DNA of 64,000 nt from Prochlorococcus marinus XMU1405 (lineage in GTDB: Bacteria; Cyanobacteriota; Cyanobacteriia; PCC-6307; Cyanobiaceae), in NCBI RefSeq assembly GCF_017696275.1, contig NZ_JAAORF010000001.1, positions 470,174 through 534,173 of the forward strand. The letters run 5' to 3'. A program made the position numbers and the translations under genes. Below, piece by piece: positions 20,131-27,787 of this stretch (positions are counted from its first letter, which is position 1; every line of letters starts with the position of its first letter). A model generated the notes under the pieces. That model saw only the letters and a list, made by a program, of their open reading frames with translations, made no database searches and was not told where the DNA came from.

Positions 20131-20321
20131 TTAAAGCTTTAAAACACATTATTATTTATATTCTTGCAGTGTAAATACACATGAAATATGTTTCTAAACA
20201 AATATGTATTCAATTGTATTAAAAGCGGGAAATATGTTCTTATAACTACATTTTTAAAATTTAATCTATTAAGTTATGAGTGAAAATACTCATGGCTAAA
20301 TTAAAATTTATTAGTAAAAAA

Positions 20322-21893
20322 TTAACTAAAATATGCTTTGGCATCGTAAAGAGTTTCATCGCTTATCTCTGGAATTCCTCTTAAGATTGCATATTTTTCG
20401 GTATTTGTTTTAACTTTGCCTCTTACAAAAAACGGAACTTTTGTTAATTCAGCTCTACCTGATTCAGTCCAAATAATGCCCTCTTTAGGATTATTCTCCT
20501 TTTTTTCGTCAGAATTTAAAAATTCCTTTGTGTTTGTCGCTGTATGTCCTAAATGGCTTTGATGACCGTCGACAAACTCAAAGTCATGTTTAAACATATC
20601 GATAAGATGCTCTTCTAATCCCATCATTAAGGGATGTACCCAATCATCAAAAATCACATTTGCTCCTTCCCATCCCATTTGTGGGCTATATCTTGCAGGA
20701 ACATCTTGAACATGCATTGGTGTGCTTATTACTGAACATGGAATGCCAAGTCTCTTGGCACTGTGCCTTTCCATTTGAGTCCCTAAAACTAATTCAGGTG
20801 CGGCTTTTTTCATTGCATCTTCTACTTCTAAATAGTTATTAGTAATTAAAGCTTTTACATTTAGTTCTTTCGCTGTTGCTCTTACTTGTCTTGCCATTTC
20901 CCTGCTGTATGTCCCAAGACCAACTACTTCAAAACCCAATTCTTCCTTAGCAATTTTGGCTGCTGCAATTGCATGTGTTCCATCACCAAAAATAAAAACT
21001 CTTTTGCCAGTTAGATAATTTGAATCAACTGATTTTGAGTACCAAGGAAGTTTTGATTTATTTTCTAATTCTTTTTTATTCGTCAAAGGAAGATCTAATT
21101 TTTTATGAACTTCATTTATAAATTCAATTGTATTTTTTATTCCAATTGGAATAGTGTTTGTATATTCCATTCCAAAGTTCCGTTTAAGCCATTCACATGA
21201 TGCTTCCGCAATTTCTGGATAAAGACAAATATTTATTTCAGCATCAATTAGTCTTTCAATATCGTCTGGACTAGCGCCTAATGGAGCAACTACGTTTGTA
21301 TCTATTCCTTGCTCCGAAAGTATGCGTTGAATTTCGATTACATCATCTCTGCATCTAAATCCTAGTAATGAAGGGCCAAGTATATTAACTTTTGGTCTAC
21401 GACATAATGCCTTCCATCTTAGAGGATTTATTTTTTCTGAAGAACTTACTTTCTCTTTTAAAAGAGTTCTTGTTAATTGATAAAAAGTTTCTGATGCCCC
21501 CCAATTTTCTTTCTTGCTGTAAGCAGGTAATTCAAGATTAACAATCGGCATATCAAACCCCATCCCTTTTGCAAGTGCTCCAGGTTGGTCTTGGATAAGT
21601 TCTGCTGTACAACTTTCTCCGACTAAAAGAGTTTTGGGTTTGAATCGTTCAACGGCTTCCTTAATATTTTTCTTCACTAATTCTGCTGTATCGCCTCCAA
21701 GGTCTCTAGCTTGAAAAGTTGTATAAGTTACTGGAGGCCTTTGACCCCTTCTCTCGATCATTGTAAAGAGAAGATCCGCATATGTATCTCCTTGGGGGGC
21801 ATGAAGCACATAATGAATGTCTTTCATTGACGAGGCAATTCTCATAGCACCAACATGAGGTGGTCCTTCGTACGTCCAAAGAGTTAATTCCAT
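20322..21893 (-). CDS. chlB: light-independent protochlorophyllide reductase, subunit ChlB
   Basis: ChlB forms the catalytic heterotetramer with ChlN and provides the aspartate ligand of the bridging 4Fe-4S cluster. The 523 residues begin [20 protein letters not shown], the standard ChlB start. They contain [19 protein letters not shown]-like sequence near 95 and [33 protein letters not shown] near 385, and end in the C-terminal domain common to the family ([20 protein letters not shown] equivalent). chlN lies 5 bases upstream, so the two are co-transcribed and the subunits made together. Confidence 0.97.
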   Translation of the reverse strand: MELTLWTYEGPPHVGAMRIASSMKDIHYVLHAPQGDTYADLLFTMIERRGQRPPVTYTTFQARDLGGDTAELVKKNIKEAVERFKPKTLLVGESCTAELIQDQPGALAKGMGFDMPIVNLELPAYSKKENWGASETFYQLTRTLLKEKVSSSEKINPLRWKALCRRPKVNILGPSLLGFRCRDDVIEIQRILSEQGIDTNVVAPLGASPDDIERLIDAEINICLYPEIAEASCEWLKRNFGMEYTNTIPIGIKNTIEFINEVHKKLDLPLTNKKELENKSKLPWYSKSVDSNYLTGKRVFIFGDGTHAIAAAKIAKEELGFEVVGLGTYSREMARQVRATAKELNVKALITNNYLEVEDAMKKAAPELVLGTQMERHSAKRLGIPCSVISTPMHVQDVPARYSPQMGWEGANVIFDDWVHPLMMGLEEHLIDMFKHDFEFVDGHQSHLGHTATNTKEFLNSDEKKENNPKEGIIWTESGRAELTKVPFFVRGKVKTNTEKYAILRGIPEISDETLYDAKAYFS

Positions 21894-21898
21894 AGTTT

Positions 21899-23164
<1,266 letters not shown>

Positions 23165-23313
23165 TCAAGAGCTTATATTTCAAGCTTGCATAAACTTTTT
23201 AATTTAAGAAAGTAATTAATAAGTTCTCTTACAAAATGAACACATTTAAAAAACTTATATGAATGTTTAAATACTTAAATGGGAATTATGAAAAAAAACT
23301 TTTTGGACGTATT

Positions 23314-23682
23314 TTAATTTCTGTAGAAGGAATTTCCTTGACTTGTTTTTGAGATTTTCCATACATTTCTAGCTATTTTCGTTGCTAATAATCCTGCTCT
23401 TTCTAACTTTGATTTTCCGGGCTTTGCTCCAATTAAAGCTGTAACTTCTGAAGTAGTTAAAGGTGCTCCAGTATTTATAGCTAATTGCGTTAACTCCAAC
23501 CTATCTCTAAGGTTCTTAAGATTTACCTTCTCGATTTTATCTTCTTCTAACCAACTAAAAGATGGATCTTTCTGAGATAATTTTTGCATCAAGCTTAGGC
23601 TGACTAATCCAAGAGTTTGATCAGGAGTTAATTCTTTTTCAGTGCCAGAAACATTTGGTTCTTTTTTTTGAGAAGTTCCCAT
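23314..23682 (-). CDS. conserved hypothetical protein
   Basis: No recognised family. The 122 residues have a polar, disordered N-terminus of about 20 residues, then helices (LTPDQTLGLVSLSLMQKLSQ, LKNLRDRLELTQLAI) and a C-terminal segment PLTTSEVTALIGAKPGKSKLERAGLLATKIARNVWKI. The C-terminal part could be a small helix-turn-helix-like DNA-binding region, but that is a guess. It lies between chlN and divergent csoS1D and may be co-expressed with either. ATG start at 23682. Confidence 0.75.
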   Translation of the reverse strand: MGTSQKKEPNVSGTEKELTPDQTLGLVSLSLMQKLSQKDPSFSWLEEDKIEKVNLKNLRDRLELTQLAINTGAPLTTSEVTALIGAKPGKSKLERAGLLATKIARNVWKISKTSQGNSFYRN

Positions 23683-23779
23683 AAAAATGCATATCTTTTA
23701 CTTGAAGTTATCGTTTTGTGGGAAGCATGCAAGTAAATTTAATGGAAAAAATGAACCATTATCCGTTATAGTCGCGTGA

Positions 23780-24550
23780 ATGGAACCAACTTCTAGTTTA
23801 AACAGAGGGGAACGAAAGAAAGGGAGTTCTCTTGTCACAGGATCTGAGGTGCAATCTCAGGCTAGTGGTGCAAGCTGTTTTATTACAACTGACTCAGAAA
23901 AGTCTTTGGTATCCAGACAAGCAAGTCAAGTAGAACAAATTGAGTTAAGAACATATGTTTTTTTAGATTCTCTTCAGCCTCAATTGGCTGCATATATGGG
24001 AACTGTTAGTAGAGGTTTTTTACCAATCCCTGGAGATTCTTGCCTATGGATGGAAGTTTCACCTGGGATGGCCGTGCATAGAGTCACTGATATTGCCTTA
24101 AAGGCTAGCAATGTAAGACTTGGACAGATGATCGTTGAAAGAGCATTTGGTTCTCTTGCCCTTTACCATAAAGATCAAAGTACTGTTTTGCATTCCGGGG
24201 ATGTTGTTCTAGATGCTATTGGTAGTGAAGTTAGAAAAAGAACCAAACCTTCAACAAGTTGGACAGAAGTGATTCGAGCTATTACTCCAGATCATGCTGT
24301 TTTAATAAATAGACAAAACAGGAGTGGATCAATGATTCAATCTGGGATGAGTATGTTTATATTAGAAACTGAACCAGCTGGTTATGTTTTAAAAGCAGCT
24401 AATGAAGCTGAAAAGGCATCTAATATAACTGTTGTTGATGTTAAGGCAGTTGGAGCTTTTGGTAGATTAACTCTCGCCGGGAAAGAAGGGGATGTAGAAG
24501 AGGCTGCAGCAGCTGCTATAAGAGCAATTGATGAAATTTCGAATTATTGA
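23780..24550 (+). CDS. csoS1D: tandem-BMC carboxysome shell protein CsoS1D
   Basis: CsoS1D trimers mimic hexamers and form a gated, wide-pore tile of the alpha-carboxysome shell. The 256 residues contain a disordered N-terminal region of about 50 residues and two bacterial-microcompartment domains in tandem. The first ends near [21 protein letters not shown], the second runs through [24 protein letters not shown] to [15 protein letters not shown]. The first structure of this protein came from Prochlorococcus MED4. It stands upstream of the main cso operon with rdgB between on the other strand. ATG start. Confidence 0.94.
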   Translation: MEPTSSLNRGERKKGSSLVTGSEVQSQASGASCFITTDSEKSLVSRQASQVEQIELRTYVFLDSLQPQLAAYMGTVSRGFLPIPGDSCLWMEVSPGMAVHRVTDIALKASNVRLGQMIVERAFGSLALYHKDQSTVLHSGDVVLDAIGSEVRKRTKPSTSWTEVIRAITPDHAVLINRQNRSGSMIQSGMSMFILETEPAGYVLKAANEAEKASNITVVDVKAVGAFGRLTLAGKEGDVEEAAAAAIRAIDEISNY

Positions 24551-24557
24551 GAATTTT

Positions 24558-25142
24558 TTAATTTAAACCAATTTCTTTTTTTAGATAAGGTGACATAATT
24601 TTTGCAGCTTTACCTCTACTACCTAATTTATTTAATTGTGATTGTGAGAGCTCACCGTAAACACAGTTAGCCTCTTTTACCCAAAAAATAGATTCGAATT
24701 CCCCATTTGGATATTTGGGGTTCTTAAGAATTTCTCCCCAGCATATTCCTGTTGTATCTTTAACTAAGTTTCCTAAGGGATCGCACAAAACCATACAACT
24801 TATAAATCTTGCACTCCTATAAGGGCTTTCAGAAAGTTCATTAATTAATTTTTTAATTTTCTCATCATTATTTTTGGCATATCGAGCAGAATAAATTCCT
24901 GGCCGACCATCTAAAACATCTACTTCAAGACCCGAGTCATCAGCTAATGCCCAAGTTTTAGTCTCTAAAGCAGCTGCTTTTGCTTTTAGAAGTGCATTCT
25001 CAAAATATGTGTTTCCAGTCTCTTCAACATTTAAATATTCTGGTTGCTTCTCAACCCTTAAAGACAAAACATCAAGCATTTCCGAAATTTCAGAAACTTT
25101 ATTTTTGTTGCCACTCGCAATAGTTAGAACTGGAAGGTTCAA
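24558..25142 (-). CDS. rdgB: XTP/dITP diphosphatase (RdgB/HAM1 family)
   Basis: This house-cleaning enzyme hydrolyses non-canonical purine triphosphates (dITP, XTP) to the monophosphates. The 194 residues show the substrate-binding start LTIASGNKNKVSEISEML, the catalytic-region TWALADDSGLEVDVLDGRPGIYSARYA, and the C-terminal NKLGSRGKAAKI. The start is TTG at 25142. The long non-coding region upstream (25143-25469) could supply a structured leader of about 105 bases, described separately. It sits between csoS1D and csoS1 in opposite orientation. Confidence 0.94.
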   Translation of the reverse strand: MNLPVLTIASGNKNKVSEISEMLDVLSLRVEKQPEYLNVEETGNTYFENALLKAKAAALETKTWALADDSGLEVDVLDGRPGIYSARYAKNNDEKIKKLINELSESPYRSARFISCMVLCDPLGNLVKDTTGICWGEILKNPKYPNGEFESIFWVKEANCVYGELSQSQLNKLGSRGKAAKIMSPYLKKEIGLN

Positions 25143-25189
25143 AATAACTAATAAATTTATTGTGAGTAATATCTTACTTTAAAGCTTGA

Positions 25190-25247
25190 TACGGAGACAG
25201 GAAAGGTTGAACATTCCACACCTGTGTAGACAGGGCCTGCCTCGTAC
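25190..25247 (-). ncRNA. candidate structured RNA: antisense to the csoS1 leader, or rdgB 5' leader element
   Basis: A patch of about 53% GC (hand count over 25190-25246) sits in very AT-rich DNA. On the minus strand, TACGAGGCAGG (25246-25236) pairs with CCTGTCTCCGTA (25201-25190), with one bulge and one G-U pair. On the plus strand the same place is an A-C mismatch, so the minus strand folds better. Inside is the hairpin CCTGT-CTAC-ACAGG (25234-25221). The remaining loop carries TGTGGAATGTTCAA (25220-25207), exactly complementary to 25438-25451 in the csoS1 leader. A weak promoter (TTGTGT, 17 bases, TATGTT at 25259-25254) would start RNA near 25247. No terminator was found. It could equally be the rdgB leader. 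Confidence 0.35.
25207..25220 (+). repeat. 14-base direct repeat, copy 1 (TTGAACATTCCACA)
   Basis: An identical 14-mer occurs at 25438-25451, 231 bases downstream. This copy lies in the unpaired part of the candidate RNA. Chance recurrence of a 14-mer within a few hundred bases is unlikely even in AT-rich DNA. Confidence 0.9.
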
Positions 25248-25345
25248 GGAAATAACATAATGTAAATTTTTTCTTAACACAACAGTATGTTTTGATGCAC
25301 TAACTAATTTGCATAAGTATTGACATATCAATAGTACCAAGGGTG

Positions 25346-25360
25346 ATAAGTTTAACTTAT
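25346..25360 (+). promoter_or_regulatory. palindromic operator candidate (LysR-type T-N11-A)
   Basis: ATAAGTTTAACTTAT is a perfect inverted repeat with seven-base arms and one central base. It contains T-N11-A, the core layout of LysR-type regulator sites. A second palindrome with a similar half-site (ACTTATAAGT) is at 25406-25415. It lies about 110 bases before csoS1, where an RbcR/CbbR-type activator would be expected to bind. The identity of the regulator is inference. Confidence 0.4.
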
Positions 25361-25405
25361 GAATGATAGAAAAAACATTAATGGAGATTTTGTCGAAAAC
25401 GCTTG

Positions 25406-25415
25406 ACTTATAAGT
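25406..25415 (+). promoter_or_regulatory. second palindrome ACTTATAAGT near csoS1 promoter region
   Basis: Ten-base perfect palindrome that includes TATAAG, usable as a -10 element, about 55 bases before the csoS1 start. It may be promoter, operator or both. It shares the ACTTAT half-site with 25346-25360. Confidence 0.3.
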
Positions 25416-25437
25416 ACTTAATGAAGCATTCTTCGAA

Positions 25438-25451
25438 TTGAACATTCCACA
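25438..25451 (+). repeat. 14-base direct repeat, copy 2, in the csoS1 leader
   Basis: Second copy of TTGAACATTCCACA. It ends 18 bases before the csoS1 ATG, in the region covered by an initiating ribosome. The reverse complement of the first copy is the loop of the candidate minus-strand RNA, so the two could pair over 14 bases. Confidence 0.9.
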
Positions 25452-25469
25452 TTTAGTATTTAGTAGACA

Positions 25470-25781
25470 ATGGCTACAGAAACAATGGGTATCGCTCTCG
25501 GCATGATCGAGACACGCGGACTTGTACCTGCAATCGAAGCAGCAGACGCAATGACAAAGGCAGCAGAAGTTCGCCTTATTGGTCGTGAATTCGTTGGTGG
25601 CGGTTATGTCACAGTATTAGTTAGAGGCGAAACAGGAGCAGTTAACGCAGCTGTAAGAGCTGGTGCTGACGCTTGTGAAAGAGTTGGTGACGGTTTAGTT
25701 GCAGCTCACATTATTGCTCGTCCTCATAGAGAAGTTGAACCTGCTCTAGGTAACGGTGAATTTCTTGGTCAAAAGGACTAA
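25470..25781 (+). CDS. csoS1: major carboxysome shell hexamer CsoS1
   Basis: This BMC-domain protein of 103 residues tiles the facets of the alpha-carboxysome shell. It starts MATETMGIALGMIETRGLVPAIEAADAM, with the BMC core VRLIGREFVGGGYVTVLVRGETGAVNAAVRAG and the C-terminal HIIARPHREVEPAL. It is the first gene of the carboxysome operon and the only single-domain csoS1 in the window, whereas other alpha-cyanobacteria and proteobacteria have several. No clear Shine-Dalgarno sequence is seen, so leader structure or pairing may matter for expression. Confidence 0.97.
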   Translation: MATETMGIALGMIETRGLVPAIEAADAMTKAAEVRLIGREFVGGGYVTVLVRGETGAVNAAVRAGADACERVGDGLVAAHIIARPHREVEPALGNGEFLGQKD

Positions 25782-25789
25782 TTAAGTAA

Positions 25790-25811
25790 TGCAAGATTTA
25801 TAAATTTTGCA
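25790..25811 (+). promoter_or_regulatory. inverted repeat between csoS1 and cbbL
   Basis: TGCAAGATTTA followed directly by TAAATTTTGCA forms an 11-base-arm inverted repeat (one G-U in RNA) beginning nine bases after the csoS1 stop. As RNA it makes a hairpin with a tight AT loop. No T-run follows, so it is more likely a processing or 3'-end-stabilising element than a terminator. Confidence 0.5.
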
Positions 25812-25850
25812 CAATAATTATTTTCCCTACACAGACCTAAATTTATCCTT

Positions 25851-27266
25851 ATGAGTAAGAAGTATGACGCAGGGGTAAAGGAGTACAGAGATACCTACTG
25901 GACTCCAGAATATGTTCCCCTAGACACCGATTTACTAGCCTGTTTCAAATGTACAGGTCAGGAAGGTGTTCCAAGAGAAGAAGTTGCAGCAGCTGTTGCC
26001 GCTGAATCTTCAACAGGTACTTGGTCAACAGTTTGGTCCGAGTTACTTACAGACTTAGAATTTTATAAAGGACGTTGTTATCGAATCGAAGACGTTCCTG
26101 GAGATCCTGAAGCTTTCTATGCTTTTATTGCATATCCTTTAGATCTTTTTGAAGAAGGCTCAATTACAAACGTATTAACATCTCTTGTAGGAAACGTTTT
26201 TGGATTTAAAGCTCTAAGACATCTACGTCTAGAAGATATTAGATTCCCAATTGCTTTCATTAAAACTTGCGGTGGTCCACCAAACGGAATCGTAGTTGAA
26301 AGAGATCGACTTAACAAATACGGAAGACCTCTTCTTGGTTGTACCATCAAACCTAAATTAGGATTATCTGGTAAAAACTATGGTCGAGTTGTATATGAAT
26401 GTCTTAGAGGCGGTCTTGATTTAACGAAGGATGATGAGAATATAAATTCTCAACCATTCCAACGTTGGAGAGAAAGATTTGAGTTTGTTGCAGAAGCAGT
26501 TAAGCTTGCTCAGCGGGAAACTGGAGAAGTTAAAGGTCATTATCTAAATTGTACTGCTAACACTCCTGAAGAACTCTATGAAAGAGCTGAATTTGCGAAA
26601 GAGCTAGATATGCCAATCATCATGCATGATTATATAACTGGTGGTTTTACTGCAAATACTGGATTAGCTAATTGGTGTCGTAAAAATGGCATGCTTCTGC
26701 ATATTCACAGAGCTATGCATGCTGTTATTGATAGACATCCAAAGCATGGTATTCACTTCAGAGTTCTTGCAAAATGTTTGAGACTTTCTGGAGGAGACCA
26801 ATTACATACTGGAACCGTTGTTGGAAAACTAGAAGGTGATCGTCAAACAACTCTTGGTTATATTGACAACTTAAGAGAGTCATTTGTTCCTGAAGATAGA
26901 TCAAGAGGTAACTTCTTTGATCAAGATTGGGGTTCAATGCCTGGAGTATTTGCAGTCGCATCAGGTGGTATCCACGTTTGGCATATGCCTGCACTTCTAG
27001 CGATCTTTGGGGATGATTCCTGCCTTCAGTTCGGTGGTGGAACACATGGTCACCCATGGGGTTCAGCTGCTGGAGCTGCAGCTAACAGAGTTGCATTAGA
27101 AGCTTGTGTAAAAGCTCGTAATGCTGGTCGCGAAATCGAAAAAGAGAGTAGAGACATTCTCATGGAAGCTGCTAAGCATAGTCCTGAATTAGCTATTGCT
27201 CTAGAAACTTGGAAGGAAATTAAGTTTGAGTTTGACACTGTCGACAAACTTGATGTTCAGGGTTAA
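25851..27266 (+). CDS. cbbL: Rubisco large subunit, form IA
   Basis: The 471-residue catalytic subunit fixes CO2 on ribulose bisphosphate inside the carboxysome. The active-site lysine segment [16 protein letters not shown], the carbamylated lysine motif [17 protein letters not shown] and loop 6 ([12 protein letters not shown]) are all intact. The N-terminus [21 protein letters not shown] is the short form IA type found with cso operons. It follows csoS1 by 69 bases and precedes cbbS by 89 bases that contain two hairpins. ATG start. Confidence 0.99.
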   Translation: MSKKYDAGVKEYRDTYWTPEYVPLDTDLLACFKCTGQEGVPREEVAAAVAAESSTGTWSTVWSELLTDLEFYKGRCYRIEDVPGDPEAFYAFIAYPLDLFEEGSITNVLTSLVGNVFGFKALRHLRLEDIRFPIAFIKTCGGPPNGIVVERDRLNKYGRPLLGCTIKPKLGLSGKNYGRVVYECLRGGLDLTKDDENINSQPFQRWRERFEFVAEAVKLAQRETGEVKGHYLNCTANTPEELYERAEFAKELDMPIIMHDYITGGFTANTGLANWCRKNGMLLHIHRAMHAVIDRHPKHGIHFRVLAKCLRLSGGDQLHTGTVVGKLEGDRQTTLGYIDNLRESFVPEDRSRGNFFDQDWGSMPGVFAVASGGIHVWHMPALLAIFGDDSCLQFGGGTHGHPWGSAAGAAANRVALEACVKARNAGREIEKESRDILMEAAKHSPELAIALETWKEIKFEFDTVDKLDVQG

Positions 27267-27282
27267 CTCAAGTTTCGAAATC

Positions 27283-27301
27283 GAGGAGATTTATTCTCCT
27301 C
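27283..27301 (+). promoter_or_regulatory. hairpin after cbbL (GAGGAGA/TCTCCTC)
   Basis: Seven-base-pair GC-containing stem (27283-27289 with 27295-27301) around a TTTAT loop, starting 16 bases after the cbbL stop. No T-run follows. Position in the cbbL-cbbS spacer suggests an mRNA stability or processing element. Confidence 0.5.
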
Positions 27302-27315
27302 AGACTTATTAAAAT

Positions 27316-27329
27316 CTCGTTTTTACGAG
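27316..27329 (+). promoter_or_regulatory. second hairpin in the cbbL-cbbS spacer
   Basis: CTCGT, loop TTTT, ACGAG: a compact five-pair stem with a UUUU tetraloop, 14 bases after the first hairpin and 26 bases before the cbbS ATG. Likely works together with the hairpin at 27283-27301. Confidence 0.4.
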
Positions 27330-27355
27330 TACTTTCATTCACATTTTGATTAATT

Positions 27356-27697
27356 ATGCCTTTCCAGAGCACAGTAAGCGACTATCAAACAGTTGCAACC
27401 CTGGAAACATTCGGTTTTTTACCACCGATGACCCAGGAAGAAATATATGACCAAATTGCGTACATAATTGCTCAAGGTTGGAGTCCAGTTATTGAGCATG
27501 TTCATCCAAGTGGATGTATGCAAACTTATTGGTCTTATTGGAAACTCCCATTCTTTGGGGAAAAAGATCTTAACTTGATCGTGAGCGAATTAGAGGCATG
27601 CCATAGAGCATACCCTGATCATCATGTAAGAATCATCGGATACGATGCTTACACTCAAAGTCAAGGAACAGCTTTTGTAGTTTTCCAAGGACGTTAA
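27356..27697 (+). CDS. cbbS: Rubisco small subunit
   Basis: The 113 residues of CbbS cap the L8S8 holoenzyme. The typical start FQSTVSDYQTVATLETFGFLPPMTQEEIYDQI is present, as are the conserved YWTMWKLP-like segment YWSYWKLPFFGEKD and the C-terminal FVVFQGR. Form IA small subunits are bound by CsoS2 N-terminal repeats at the L-S interface. A strong terminator-like hairpin follows 22 bases after the stop and may limit transcription into csoS2. Confidence 0.98.
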   Translation: MPFQSTVSDYQTVATLETFGFLPPMTQEEIYDQIAYIIAQGWSPVIEHVHPSGCMQTYWSYWKLPFFGEKDLNLIVSELEACHRAYPDHHVRIIGYDAYTQSQGTAFVVFQGR

Positions 27698-27719
27698 AGC
27701 TACTTTTCGTAGTTAATAT

Positions 27720-27752
27720 CTTTCTCCAAAAAAATTTTTGGAGAAAGTTTTT
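27720..27752 (+). terminator. strong intrinsic-terminator-like hairpin between cbbS and csoS2 (attenuator)
   Basis: CTTTCTCCAAAAA (27720-27732) pairs perfectly with TTTTTGGAGAAAG (27735-27747), 13 pairs around a two-base AA gap (realistically 12 pairs with a 4-base loop). Five T residues follow (27748-27752). It lies in the middle of the operon, 36 bases before csoS2. Partial termination here would keep Rubisco transcript above shell-protein transcript. Confidence 0.75.
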
Positions 27753-27787
27753 CAAAAGTCTTTTTAAAGAATTTAAACTTGAAGATC

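Noticed and set aside
20169-20293. Palindrome GTGTAAATACAC and hairpin ATGAGT/ACTCAT between chlL and chlB
   Set aside because: The palindrome is short and matches no regulator consensus I can name (GTAN8TAC for NtcA does not fit). The hairpin lacks a T-run on either strand.
25190-25247. SRP RNA, tmRNA piece or other known housekeeping RNA
   Set aside because: The expected SRP loop motif (GGAAG...GCAG) and tmRNA tag/T-loop features are absent, and the element is too short. It remains an unassigned structured element.
25179-25445. 88-codon open frame on the minus strand in the csoS1 upstream gap
   Set aside because: It spans the structured element and both palindromes, has no family resemblance and unusual composition, and begins and repeats MFN/GMFN only because of the 14-base repeat. 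Regulatory DNA explains the region better.
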